Under the pieces are notes generated by a model. That model saw nothing but the letters and a program-made list of their open reading frames with translations. It was not told the DNA's origin and made no database searches. DNA of 64,000 bases from Pseudoscleropodium purum (taxonomy: Eukaryota > Streptophyta > Bryopsida > Hypnales > Brachytheciaceae): contig OZ017796.1 of assembly GCA_963969395.1 (NCBI GenBank), positions 34,586,243 to 34,650,242 of the forward strand, written 5' to 3'. The translations under genes and the position numbers were made by a program. Below are positions 12,101-24,511 of this stretch, piece after piece. Position 1 is the first letter of the stretch, and every line of letters begins with the position of its first letter.

Positions 12101-15073
12101 TTGCTTATCCAGATCTTACTCTGCCAACGCATTTCCTTGTTTTTAAAGAGCTTCTGTCAGCATTCAGCTCAGTTGAAGGTGCCAATGAATTAGCTGCAGA
12201 TCTATTACCCCGGCCTGCAACAGGTAGCCTTGAGCATATTTTTTGTGGCGCCTACTCGTACCTGGACAGCTTACATGATGCAGGTATTGCAAATGAACAT
12301 TTCATTAACAATTGCCAGAATTTCTATGCACTAGATCCTTCCTGTGCTTTCAAGTACGTATCATGAACGATTACCAGGGTTGAGCTTATCATATTGGAAA
12401 CATATCTCTGCTTCTGAGTAGTATTTCCAGAAACTATTAGCGTCGGCTTTATTCTGTTTCTCTTTGTTCTATTGCATATTAGAGCTGAGTTCCTTCATCT
12501 CACCAACGTCTCTTCTCTCTCTCTAGCGGCCGGTTCATCACTTCCCGTTGCAACACAATTAGTGATGGTTCTTAAAGCACTCGTAGACTGCGCGAAGGCT
12601 TGTGACAACCAACCTGCAGATGAAAGAAGAAGGCGTGCCAGCTTTGTTCGGGTAGCAGGGTTTCTTCCTCTCATGCAAGCACATTTGAGTGTCTCAGCTG
12701 GCCGGGTGTTGACCCATGATTGGGATGCATTGGAACCCTGGAAAAGCAAAGTGCGTGCTTTTGACCTGAATGCCCTTCAAAATTGTTTTTAGTATGCTGA
12801 TTTGATGATGAGAGCAGATATTCATTGAGGTTGTTGGCTTGCAGGGGGATATGTTACAGCAGTTACTCCGCATGCACATTAGGTGCAATTCGTCGCCTCT
12901 TGATCTGTTGGAGGATATGGCTTGCAATTCCTTACCACAGGTACCATCTGATGCTGATTCTTAGTGAGCTTTGGTGTCAATTATTTCTCGCACTATTTCA
13001 GGACGGGGTGCCAATTCTTGAATCGAAGCATTTAACGTCGTGCTCATAAGAGCGAGCCACGAAGTCATATTCATATAATTGACTGATTAACAATACTGGT
13101 ATACTTGGGGCTGCTGTTGTGTCAGGTGCCTACGAAAGGAAGCAAAATAAACCTGGCAGTTGAGGGCTATCCTTCTCTGTCCCACAGTACATTTTTGATA
13201 TGGTACCGTGTGCTGGTGAGTTGACCAGAGTATTCTGAAGTGCATGTATCATCAAAGTTTGATAGGCAGCTTGATACGTTGAGGAGTCGGAATTTCCTAT
13301 AGAACTTCCATCCTTTCATTGCTTTCGTATTGTTTCCGAAAGTGTTTGCAATGTCTTATTCACCCATTTTCTGAGGCTTGTTTCTGGTGGGTTTCTGGCG
13401 AGAATTCAGCATGAGGAGGTTCTCAGTCTATTTGAAGAAGTGGTAATGACCTTGCCGAGCCTATTCTATTCAAGCATTTGATGTATAGAAATGAATGAAC
13501 TTAGCATACCTCGAGAATTTTGAATGGTACTCCAAGTAGACAAACTAGATGTACTTTACCTTGGCAGAACATGATTTAAATATATGTTTCATAGACTTTA
13601 ATCATAATTATCTGGTTGCAATGGCACTTATCGACCGATCTGATTTCTGTCCATTACAGAATATAACTGGAGTTTTAGTCCCGTCGATCCCGTTCTTGAC
13701 TTTTTAATCTTGGGTGCAGATGAGAGAGGTTTTGTCTCAAATCAAATCGAAAACTCCCCTTCCTAAAGATGCTGTGGTTATTATGCTGACGAATGCTCAC
13801 CACTGTGTCAAAGTGCATGTGGCACTAGTGCATTTAACAAAGACTCACGAGAAGGTGATCCTACTCATTCTCAGTATTCTCTCTCGGAATGTTCTGAGAA
13901 GATTTCTTCTGTTCTAGCATAATTTTGGTTGATGTGATTAGCAATCTAACGAATGGTTATAATTTGATTGTGTTTTCTCAGAGTGCCGTACATGCAGCTG
14001 CTGTCAAGTGCGGTGGAAAATTTGTAGACGCTTTTTTGAAAGGTAATTTACCTCGACCTAGTATGAAGCGGTGCTCGCCGTCCTAGATTATATAAAGTAA
14101 CATAAATACTATCGGATTGGATTGATTGCAGGCATGGATTTCTTTGAGGCGAAATTTGAAGCTCATAAGGATATCATTATTACGTTGGTAAATTGCTGTT
14201 TCTACTTCCTTTCTTAATTCTCTCTTTTATTTGACTTTTGAATGCCTTAAAACCTCTTAAATGCCAAAAAACCCTCGCATTTTCTTTCTCCCATATCAAG
14301 TGCAGATGTTTTTGCTGACATAATGCCTCAATAGTGTTAACTCTGTAGTTTTCAATTCTTCTGCATAGTCACATTGTGTCTCCTGTTCACAAGATATGCT
14401 ACTGATGAGGCTTTCATCGGTTAAATTATTAGGTCAAAGAACTGCAGAAAGCTACTCGGATAGTTCAAACCATCTGTGCTGATGCCAAGGTAAGTGTATT
14501 GTGCCAGCTTATCGACTGCTTACTGCTATCAATAGCGTTAGATGCTGCTTTCTTAATTTGTGGTCATCTTTTAGTTCGATTTTGATACGACTTAATTTCT
14601 TGCTACCAGGGCCAGAAAAGGATGCCTGTTGCTACCAAAGTGCCAGCTGTTAAACGATCCATGGAGAAATTTATATTCTGTGTGAAGGCTCTTCTGCACG
14701 GTGCATCCAATGGCAGCTCGTTTTGGATGGGTAACAGTCATTGCCTTATTGTTTGTAGTCTAATTTCTGCACTGAGAGTACGTTGACTGCATGCCCAACT
14801 GTTATCGGCAAGGGCGTCTCATGTGGACATGTGCTTTATCTACAAGATGATATTTGCTCGTGTCCATCCCATTTCTCAATGTTCTTACATACTTTGTGTG
14901 CCTCCAATTCAGGCAACCTTAAACATAAGGACTTGCAAGGGCGTGAAGTTGCATCTCAGATGTATCCAGAAGATGAAGAAGAGGAGGAAGAAGAGGAACC
15001 GCAAGAGGACGAGCCTGACTCAGACGAGACTGCTGATGAAGAAGTTGCCTTGGCTGAAGAGGATGCTATCTGA
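3143..15073 (+). CDS. FANCD2: Fanconi anaemia group D2 protein (FANCD2), 33-exon gene
   Basis: FANCD2 is the nuclear scaffold that, with FANCI, is monoubiquitinated to clamp DNA at interstrand crosslinks. My model has exons 3143-3423, 3698-3886, 4315-4501, 4874-4948, 5188-5445, 5794-6006, 6136-6267, 6547-6676, 6808-6854, 7088-7191, 7748-7870, 8128-8270, 8599-8696, 8907-8991, 9208-9259, 9458-9538, 9792-9887, 9981-10087, 10300-10723, 11219-11257, 11418-11640, 11760-11923, 12097-12283, 12527-12750, 12845-12940, 13126-13215, 13410-13442, 13720-13854, 13982-14042, 14132-14187, 14433-14489, 14610-14730 and 14913-15073. All use GT-AG and keep phase, giving about 1490 aa, close to the animal protein (about 1450). 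Matches to the human protein run in order end to end: EKLPEH, SLPE-like FLPEV, DLPLVIKF, SLITHIGSG, KYKRMGIIG, ALFYAINW-like LFYAINWIREL and FWMGNLKHKDLQG. The ubiquitin-acceptor lysine is one of the two in KYK near residue 546-548. The C terminus is a long acidic tail, as in the family. The start is the first ATG; an upstream in-frame TTG is ignored. Edges may be off by a base or two, and the exon 19-20 junction is the least certain. Confidence 0.95.
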
Positions 15074-18000
15074 AGTTTCTTTTTGTTTTTTCTGAGATCG
15101 AGTCTTCTGTTAGTGGGTTTTCAGAAGATCTTGAGTTTCAATTGTATAATGCTAACAATGGTACACGATAGCACACATGCTTCTCATCTTCTGTCTCCAA
15201 AAGTTTCGTCAAAACAAGCTACTGGCCAATCAATATTGCAGAGTTAATTTCCAAAGATCCTAGACTATTCTCACACCCAATTGGTCTTTCTGGATTTCCT
15301 TGAATTTGAGAGAACAGTGACGACCCGCTATGTCGAAACCTGGTCTTTCTTCTTCCCATAAAGGACCTCAACATGATTTGTTCTTGTTGAATCAATTCAG
15401 TACCTGCCAGTGGTTTCATGATATCAGAGTGAGATGCCAAATTAGAGAGCACACACAACCTAGATATTTGATTGCAAATGGAAATACATTCCTTGAATTT
15501 TTCTTTATTCTGTTGAATTGTGTGCCTCTCATATGTTGCAATGTGAATGTTTGCTAATCTCTGCCATTGCAATGACCATGCTTGTGCTTGTTATGGCCAT
15601 ACTTAGGTAACTACACACTAGGGCTTTGCATTGCTACACAACCGTTGATGATTGTTTAATACCCCAACGTTATACTGTTCTATTAGAGTTATCCTAAAAA
15701 TCTTAAAAGTCATCCTCTCTTTGGTCTTTAATTTGCTTTTAATTTTAAATTACATTTGAATTTTTATTTGACTTGTAATTTTTTTGGAATGGCAGAAAGG
15801 CATGATTACACATGATCATCTGTCTCATCTTCAAATCATGTAAGTGTAAATAACTAATTCTTTGCAAAATAGAAGAAGACTTAGAAAGTTGTTACCTTGC
15901 AGAAAATGAACACTTGAATTTGGCTGTCCTTGAAGTATTTAGGGCTTGAGGATGACAACAATTGATCAACATCATATGTCCCCTTTGTGCCTCTCTTTCT
16001 TTTCATCATTTTTGAGTAGGTCATATGGGGACTTCTGTTGTTTAATTTTTACATATTTTTTGACTGACACATGCAACATTCTTCACTGATCTTGGTGATA
16101 TATAAATTGGCCCTTGAATTATATTCTCACAAGTTTATCCATCCAATTGATCATTTTATAACCATAGAATCTTGGTCCTTAAGGGAGGAGTTTTCGGCAA
16201 TTCTGCTTCACATATGTAAGTGGTCTCCTAACTTGCAGGTGTATGTTCTCTCAGCTTTTATTTAGGGTTTAGGGAAGATTATAGTATGTGATGTTGAAGG
16301 GAAACCCATATGCCTTCCAAATCAAATAAGTGCATGGGTACACAAATCCCATGCATGGATTTTAACTTTGTTCAATTGTGACCAGATGGCTTTCATATTT
16401 GCTCTAACTCCAGAAATTTTGACATTTCAATCACCAGCTTTGTGGTTCTACCTCCAGAGATTGTATGAAAACCCTCATTTTCTTGTGCTATGATTCTTGT
16501 AATAGGATTCATAAGAAGAGTTGGGCAATATAATTAGCATGGTACTTTATGGATGGGCTATAATTTGGTATTGCACTTGGTCCTGCTCATTTAAACCTGT
16601 TATAAATCTGTTGCAAGTCTCCATCAGAGGAGAGTATTTTGATGTGCAAGGGGGGAACAATTTAGATTCCAGCTACAATCATTTGGGAAGCAATTTAACC
16701 CCTAAAGGACCAAGCTGCATTTTTTGGCAACATAGAAATTTAGGGTAGGTGCATGTGACTAGAAATTTCCATATTTTTGGTTTAAATTGTAGTAGAAGGT
16801 GGGGACAAGGAATATCTTTCATATGCACTAAATTTCATGACATTTGGAAATAGGAGCCAAAAGTTATAGCCTAATGTGTTACTTTATTTTGTAACTGGTC
16901 AATTTGTGCAAATAAAAAAATAATCTTTTTTTGAAGAAATAAAAATTTGAAATTGGTTTTCTATGTAGGGAATCCATAACTCTAAAAAACCAATTGGTTT
17001 TCTATGTAGGGATTTCCAAATGATCTAAATTTTTTTAAGCATATAGCAAACTTATCTAAGAAAAAAATTCAAAGAAGCACCACCATTTTGGTCATTTTTT
17101 CATAGAAAAGTGAGCTTGTGAAATGTAGTTGCCTTGTTTTTTGCAAGGCCCCAAAAATGATTTTAGTGAATTCAAATGCTAATGTCTCGCAATCCACATG
17201 GTGAAAGTTTTTGAAATTTTTACCACATATTCTCAATTCAACATACTACAAGATCCTATGCTTACATGTATCAAAAAAAAAATTCAAAAATTTGATACTT
17301 GTACTAAAAATGGCAATTTTTGAGCATTTTGGGTGAAAACATAGTCATGAAACTTTAGGGGTTAAGCTACAATCATCTCAAAAATTGATTGGATGAGTCC
17401 CTGGTTTGGATTTGATATTAATAGAAATCATCTTCTCAAAATCACTCTTGAAAAGCAAATCTCATTGTCACCATAAACCCTAATTTAATCTTTGACAAAT
17501 TAATGTCACATGCACTAATGCAATAAATTAGTACTATCACTAGTATTTTGGATTGGAGCTTCATTATATCTTGTAAGTGATGAAATGATACATTTACCAT
17601 TGACATAAAGGTGATTTATTAATCATGTGATGATTTTATAAGATGATTTGGCTTGCAATTTAAAATGAAATTACACAAGTGTGATGAATTCATGCCCTAG
17701 TTTATGTTGAATCTTGTCATTAATTAAAAGGATATTCTAGATTCTTTTAGCATTACATTCTTGGATTATATATGAAGAAACTATGAAATTTTGAAGTATT
17801 GATTATAGATACATTAAAATAAACTCTTTTGAGAAGAAGATAAACATTATAGGCAAGAATATAGAGAGCTTAATTTTCTACATGTTATATTACCATAGCA
17901 TGTATTTCGAAGTCCTATTATAAGACTTGTATCACTATCCTATTTACGACAACATATGTTTTTTTGTCCTATAACAACTTATTTGTCTATTAGGGCAATT

Positions 18001-18632
18001 ACAATTCAAAATGTTTATACCAAGCAATGCCATGATTGTCCAAATGTATAGGATTCATTTTTGAATTCAATTTGCACTATTTTCCCCAAAAATGGATTAT
18101 AGTTTTGGGGTGCTTGTTAGAACAATCTCTCCATTAGGATACAAATGTTTCTATTCCATTTAAAAACTATTAACAATTTAATTACATAAAATCAACCAAT
18201 CGCAAAATAATTACCAATTTTTACATTTAATATCCTTCACGAAAACTCCACTACCTTCAACAATGAGGGGCTTTATGGATTTTATTTTCATCACAATCAA
18301 ATTAATTCTTATGGATACTTTTGGAGAGTGATTCCTTTTGTTTTAGTGGATGAAATCACTAAATTGCTTGAAAATCTTTAGATGGTATCACTATTTCCTA
18401 GATAAAAGTCATTAGATGAATAATTGAATTTTCATCCAAATCTTCATGTTTCATTCAAAGACTTCAATGTAAATGGCTTCATCAATCTTTGGAAGATCGT
18501 ATGTTTTTTACATTGCTACCATAAATAAATAAAATAAATAAATCTGCCATATTAGTTCTTCCCTGGCACCTAGGTACACGTGCATTAGCAAAGGAGGAGC
18601 TTTGTTAGCACCAATAATTACAATTGTAATAA
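15074..18632. other. AT-rich intergenic DNA after FANCD2
   Basis: No gene is recognised. The stretch begins with the FANCD2 3' untranslated region. A short direct repeat (TTGGTTTTCTATGTAGGG) occurs twice near 16955 and 16996. Otherwise I see only A/T-rich sequence without long open frames or terminal repeats. Confidence 0.55.
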
Positions 18633-19196
18633 GAGCATCCCCGTTGTGTCTTGCAAAATGGATGACTTTCTAATGAAGGTTGGCAAAATTGTTCACAGCT
18701 TGCAAAAAGGGGTGCATTTGCTAGCCCGCAGCTAACTTGCTAATAGGTTGCAAGATAGAGTTGGACAAAATGTTGCAAAACTTGTGTGTACTTTTGCAAA
18801 TGAGACAAAAAGTTGTGGCACTCAAGACAAAACATTGCAACACTTTGTTGACATGTCTAGAAGTAGGTGATTTGAAGTTGGAGCTACAATTCTAGATCAG
18901 TTTAGTTTCTTGATCTCTACGTGTTCATCTATGATGGCCTAATAACAAGTCATGGCTAGGGAGCAGCTCACCACCTAGCTTGCAAATTGGATGGCTTTGC
19001 ATTTTGCAAGATGAAAATCCATTGCATTTTGCAAAGTGGGTCAATGGGTAGTAGGGCTTTTTTCTTTTGGCAAAATTTAGCCAAATTGTTAGAAAGTTGA
19101 CATCTTTGGCTTCATCCCACCCAAAACTAACCTATGTAGTGAAGCTAGCAAGGGGGACACTATTCCCCAAAAAAGCCTTGGTAGGTAGTAGTGCTC
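18633..19196. mobile_element. Tourist/PIF-Harbinger-like MITE (564 bp)
   Basis: The left end GAGCATCCCC and right end ...TGCTC form short imperfect inverted ends, flanked on both sides by TAA (18630-18632 and 19197-19199). A 3-bp TAA/TTA target duplication and GAGCATC-type ends are typical of Tourist-like MITEs mobilised by PIF/Harbinger transposases. The interior holds many TTGCAAAATG-like motifs and no coding capacity. Part of it (CACCACCTAGCTTGCAAA) reappears inverted near 35820, showing a family. Confidence 0.65.
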
Positions 19197-19199
19197 TAA

Positions 19200-19980
19200 T
19201 ATCTCATATTAAAGTGAAGACACCCAAAACTGTCAAAATAAGCAATTTCAATATTGTTAGAGGTACCTTTTCATAAATAAAAATTTGTAGTAATAATAAT
19301 TGAAAATCACGAACTTTAAAAAAAATAGAATTTGTGTAATTATTATGAATTTTCAAAGTAGAACTCCCTAGACCACTGAAACTATCACATATTACCTATT
19401 ACCAAAATCAAGAGAATCGATAGTCAATCAATCATAAGGGAGTTGACTTCTTCTTGACCACATAAAGAGTTACACATATCTGGAGCACGGATTTTCTGAG
19501 TGTTGAAATTTTTCCCATGTACAACTCAATAGAGTTTAGAAGGATTCTATAGTTTTTCAAAATTTTAGTTTTCATTACATAATTACTAAGAATTTTTTAG
19601 TGGAAGATTTTGTTCCTACCACACTAGTAATATAGACTTCCCTATTTCTACCTAAAGGTTGGTTGCAAAATTGACTAAGGGTTGGTTGCAATATTGAGAG
19701 TCTTGGAGCCAATCATAATGGACCACAACTATATTGAGAATTGTGCCAAAATTAATCACTGTTCATCTCCAGCTAAGCAAAATTAAATCACCCCACACTA
19801 CTAAAATGGAAGAGTGATTGGGGAAGAGGTTGGCTCCCATAGTGCAGTATGAGAATGGTTCAATCTCATTTTTGGTGACACTTTCAATAATAGTCAACTT
19901 ATCAGAAATGTGCAGAAATGTGGACACGGACGTTATTGGGTGTCACCTTCAATATGTTATTTGCCGTGGAAAGTGGCGTT
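19200..19980. other. Intergenic DNA, nothing recognised
   Basis: AT-rich sequence without a supportable gene or repeat. The open frames here are short and overlap the tandem array that follows. Confidence 0.5.
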
Positions 19981-19984
19981 GTGG

Positions 19985-20215
19985 ACTGGAAGCTCTCGAA
20001 GTTCTCGAAGCTTTGGGATGTTGTCGAAGCTTTGGAAGCTCTGGAAGCTCTGGAAGCTCTGGAAGCTCTGAAAGCTCTCGAAGCTCTGGAAGCTCTGAAA
20101 GCTCTGGAAGCTCTGGAAGCTCTAGAAGCTCTGGAAATTCTCGAAGCTTTGGGATGTTGTCGAAGCTCTGGAAGCTCTCAAAGCTCTGGAAGTTCTCGAG
20201 TTTCTTGAAGTAGTT
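19985..20215. repeat. Tandem 9-bp array, GAAGCTCTG-type
   Basis: About 24 degenerate units of GAAGCTCTG (variants GAAGCTCTC, AAAGCTCTG, GAAGTTCTC) run head to tail. A longer sub-unit containing GAAGCTTTGGGATGTTGTC occurs at both ends. Because the unit is 9 bp, two frames stay open and give low-complexity peptides (Ser-Gly or Glu-Ala-Leu repeats). I regard these as artefacts of the array rather than genes. Confidence 0.85.
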
Positions 20216-20612
20216 CTCGATGAGCTCTGGATGAGTTCTGAGCAGGGGATCGCGAATGAATAAATAAATAAATAAATAAATAACTGAGGCAGGAAGTAGA
20301 AGGTACGAAGTTAATGTCTCAGGAGTCAGGAGGAGATCAGGTACAAAGTTGTTAAGAAAGAATAAGAAAAGGCGGGGACCGTCGTCAAAGGACGGATGAA
20401 TGAGACCAGGCCCAGCTTGAATTCAATTGTCGGCATCATCGATGCTCCTCTTCTGTCGTAGACAGTGTGGCTTTCCTTCGTTTCATTATAGACTGGCTGG
20501 GGAGGCGAGTGGGGCCGCAGCCCGAAACGCCGTCTGCGACCTGTGTGTGCAACATTATCGGCAAGTGAGCATCCTCAGTCACAGGCCTAGCAATCGGGAC
20601 TGTGCCGGTATA
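20216..20612. other. Intergenic DNA with an AATA microsatellite
   Basis: An (AATA)n microsatellite lies at about 20258-20283. The rest is moderately GC-rich but shows no supportable gene. It ends at the TA target site of the adjacent MITE. Confidence 0.5.
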
Positions 20613-21183
20613 AGGTAAACGTGCCTACGACAGGCAGGCAGAATGAGTGGTTTGTCCTGTTTCCATTATAAAAAAATTCAGATTTTTTTTCCCCATACAA
20701 AGACATTTGTGAGAAATGAAGGACGCAACTGGAATTTTATTTTTTGGACAAAAAATGAATTTTTTATGAATTTTTGAAGTGTGTTGTCCAATTGGCCCAA
20801 AAGAACCTATAGACTACCTCAACTCAGTAGAAAAGTGTTTCCATGATGGACATTGTATCACCTAATGCAATCCCAACATTTTCTAACATGGCTACAAGAT
20901 TTTTTAATGTGGACATGACATGAAAGAAATCAAGGAATAAAAAAATAACTTTTTACTACTAGTTTACACTAAAAAGGTGTAAGTGTCCTATGATAGTCAA
21001 TAATAACTCCATGACCATCTCCCAAAGCTTTGATTATGGCTACAAATCAATTTAATGTAGTCCTAATCCTATTTATTAGAAAAAATCTGTCATAGATTGA
21101 TATAAGACTCTTATGGAGAGTTCTCTAGGTGCCTGTCATTAGTGTCATTGGTGGTGCTTTGCCTGTCATAAACAAGTTTACTT
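20613..21183. mobile_element. TA-target MITE, copy A (571 bp)
   Basis: The left end AGGTAAACGTGCCTACGACA and the right end (reverse AAGTAAACTTGTTTATGACA) are terminal inverted repeats, flanked by TA on both sides (20611-20612, 21184-21185). A TA target points to the Tc1/mariner/Stowaway type. The interior is non-coding. It is homologous but clearly diverged (roughly 80% by eye) from the copies at 25643 and 44495. Confidence 0.75.
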
Positions 21184-21185
21184 TA

Positions 21186-23206
21186 GTTTGGGCTTCTTGA
21201 TGAGCAATCTAGGATGTCGCTCTTCAACTAGTGGACAAAAGTGCAAACCCTTTTCCAGATGAGAGGGCTTGTTGGAGTCACTTCATCAATTTGTAGTATG
21301 GAAGCTAGTGTTTTCTTAATGCACAATTTTTTGCCATTTGGCTACAATCCAGACACATTGACTATATTTTGTAAGGAAATTTTCATTTCTTTCAATCAAA
21401 ATAGCTAGATTGTTACTTTATTTGAAGACCAAAAGTCAGATTTTACTTATATATCGCTTAGTTTTGATGTAGATATCATTAAGTACCACCTAAGTATTAC
21501 ACAAGTATTGAAGAAATAATTGGCTACTTTTCCAAAATAATTAAAAACAAACATTGGTAAGAACAACAAGAAAGAACAAAATAGTACCTTGTTTGAAAAG
21601 TTCTTCACCACCCCTTTGTGCCCTCAAAGACCAATTGTTGCTATTATGTTGTTTTAGTTGGGTGTAGAGCTTCTTTGTAGATACAACAAACACACTAAAT
21701 TTAACATCTGAGGGTGTTTGAGTGTCGAGCTTGTGGAGGCAAAGGATGCTTTAGCAGATGCCTTGGAGCTAGATTTTCATTATAGAACGATAGTACAATC
21801 CACAAATTTACCATTGCCAAACAAATTGCGAGGTTGGACTGAGGATGCTTTTAGTGTATGACCGGAAACAGGGATAGTATTAGAATTTTCAAGTTGAAGG
21901 ACATGAACCTCATTTTTGTTTCAATGACTTTAAGAAAATTAATCCAATGCAAAGCTAACAATCCAAACCTCAAATGAACCTTTCCACATTAGAAAAAAAA
22001 AGAAAAGAAAAGATTCTACTAACATCAAAGAAAGACTTTTCATGCAAAAATGGCAAGGCTAGATCATAACAATTCTTGAAAAAGTATGACAATTATGAAC
22101 CTTCCTATTATGAGTCAAGTTGTGAGATCTTTATATTTCATTAACTTGCCAAATTTGGGAAGTAGAATGATGGGCCTTAGAATAAAGAAAGACCTATACC
22201 AATTACATTGAGGAATGTTTTTTTGGAGTTGCCCATTCATTATACCTTTACTATCTTAGAAGTTGGTTCCATAGTTCCATTGCAAATGCTTTAAGTTGTA
22301 ATGTACCTGCCAATCAATTCTAAACTTACATGAGTTCTTACTAGCACAATTTTTTTTAAACAAAACTTAAATCTATTGTTGTCCTAGTTATCAAATGAAA
22401 ATCACTTCTCCTATATTCATACCCTTTAAATCCTAAACTTTTTTTTGAAAAATACAATTTTCAATACTTGTTTCAAAAAATTCCACTTTATTGAAATATA
22501 GAGGTGTATACATAGATTTCAACATTAAACTCTAGGTAAAAATTCCTTCAGTGTCACATTATTGTGGTATGCCAAATTTGGCACAATTTCCAACAGATTT
22601 TACATATTACAAAACATATTTGGATTCTTTGTGCATTTCCTAAGTGACCTACTGATTAGTAGTAATAACAGATATTTTGTTAAAATGGTGCCATTTTTCT
22701 GCCATTTTTCCATTAATTTTCTAAGATTGATATAGATTTCAGACCCTGAAACTTTGAAATCTAGGACAAGTATACAGTTCAGACTGCACTTTCGGAACCT
22801 AGAAGTTTCAAGTTTGTGGAATACCGCCATTTTAATGAAATATCCGTTTCATGCTGTCGTGAACCTCTCGCTAAAGTAAAGCTGTCCCAGATTGCTTCCA
22901 GACAACGACTGCGGAGTGCTAGCTACGGTAGTCCGGAGCTTCTTTAAGCAATCGGTCATACTCTGACTCCAACAACAAGACATGAGCAAAAATCATGTGA
23001 AAACTAGTTGAAATCATATACTAGTTTGAAATTCTTAAATACAAGATCCTCTAGATCACTACGGCAGTAGTGATTTCTCACAAGTCTATACTTAGTTACA
23101 ATACTACTTGCATAATTATAAGTCTCTTCGTCAACGTCGCATGACACAAAGCTGCTGCGCATGCGGAAGAACTGGCGATGGAACGTACTGGCTCTTCACA
23201 TCTCGA
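21186..23206. other. AT-rich intergenic DNA
   Basis: I see no gene, structural RNA or bounded repeat. The short open frame on the minus strand near 22600-22830 has low-complexity AT-driven composition and was not accepted. Confidence 0.5.
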
Positions 23207-24121
23207 TCATCTGCGTCGACAGTCAGCAATCTCGGCAGCCAAGGCTCTCAGAAATGCTGCGTATGGCGATGCAGTGAGCACATAAACACTGGAATTCCCA
23301 ATCAGGGAATGACACTTCTCTTCCACGGTCTTCATTTCTTTAATGAGTTCGCCCAAGGAAGCCTTCCACAGAGACATGTTCAAAACATCCCACGGCAATG
23401 GCTCATTCCCTGGCGTAAGCACCTTCAGATTCTCAGCCATGCTCAGCAACAAGCGATAAATCGTGTCTTTGCCCTTGAGATTTCTCGTCAGAAGATTAGG
23501 CCCATTTCTTCCCAGAAACTCGAGGCACTGGGAGTGGGAAGGATCACTGACAACACCATCAGCGGCTTTACTGAAAGACTCTTCGAATTCTTTGGATCTC
23601 GCTGTGGATGGATCTCCATTTGAACCTAGTTATCAAACATTGCAGTTCAGTTCCGAAAATATATATCAGTTCATTGTCAGTTCTGTTGCTGGAGCACTGC
23701 CCTTACAGACAGACACGGGTTCTGTTTCTCTAAACAGAGAATGAAAATCTATATTTCCAAGTTAAGTTTGGTAATTAAAATTGATCAAGCACCGTGGAAA
23801 GCAAGCTAGAAATAACCAACTACTACCTTGTGCCAGCATCTTCATGGCAGCGTGGTCAGAGCCCCACTCTCGCATGGTCTGCTGATATCCTGGTAGGATG
23901 AGACTTTCTCGAGCATCGTCCACAAGTCGAGGTCTTCCTGCATTCAACATTTGGGATGACAGAGTGGCTGGAGAGAGCTCGACCTCGACCTCGACCTCGT
24001 CGTCAACGACGTTGAAGTGAACACCCGGAAGCTGAGTTTCCAAAATTTCCATCAGGAACTGGTCCCTTCTTGACGAAGCAGCAGCCAACCTCCGTCCATC
24101 AATTTCATACCAGTTCGACAT
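23207..24121 (-). CDS. Two-exon orphan gene, 237-aa protein of unknown function
   Basis: Exon 1 is 24121-23827 and exon 2 is 23625-23207. They join across a GT-AG intron of 201 bases (minus-strand donor GTAGTA, acceptor ACTAG) and give a continuous 237-codon frame. The start ATG at 24121 gives MSNWYEIDGRRLAAASSRRD; an upstream in-frame ATG at 24160 would add 13 residues. A valine/glutamate repeat (VEVEVE) sits near residue 52, and the C-terminal half is predicted helical (EFLGR, KDTIYRLLLSMAENL, LGELIKEMKTVEEK). It has no signal peptide, membrane segment or motif I recognise. Base composition is more GC-rich than the flanks, consistent with a real coding gene. I do not know the function. Confidence 0.6.
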
Positions 24122-24511
24122 TTTGACCTCCGAGTGTCCGATCGTCACGTTCACGTACAAGCTAGCTAAGCAAGCTCTCTCTGCTCACAACGCAGTCGAT
24201 CACAACGCATGAATTCGAGGTAGCCCCGTATCTCGATCAGGCCAAGGGCATTTACTCTCTACTTTGGATTGGCACTTCGTCAAGCTCTTGCATTTGTGCA
24301 GATGAGAGAAAGCAATATATAACTTATGAATATATACAGACTCTCCCGGGCAACTACTGTACTTCCTGCTGATTAAACATCACTTGGTGCCGTTGGTGGC
24401 GTGGGCGACGTGGTAGGTCCGACCTTTTCATCCCAAGCAAAGTACTCATTACTGTACATCTCAGATACCACTCAGACGATCACGACGATTCTCCTCCCCT
24501 CTCTAGATGCT
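24122..24511. other. Probable promoter side of the orphan gene
   Basis: A moderately GC-rich stretch between the minus-strand gene start and the left edge of duplicated block 1. No specific element is supported. Block homology begins near 24506-24512. Confidence 0.4.

Noticed and set aside
14783..15095. Alternative frames across the last FANCD2 intron and exon
   Set aside because: One reads intron sequence into exon 33 and the other is an out-of-frame shadow of the acidic tail. The spliced model matches FANCD2.
19818..20213. Open frames giving Ser-Gly or Glu-Ala-Leu repeat proteins
   Set aside because: They are produced by the 9-bp tandem array, which keeps two frames open at once; no non-repeat coding sequence supports them.
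19985..20215. CRISPR-like array
   Set aside because: The units are 9 bp, contiguous and without spacers, and the genome is eukaryotic.
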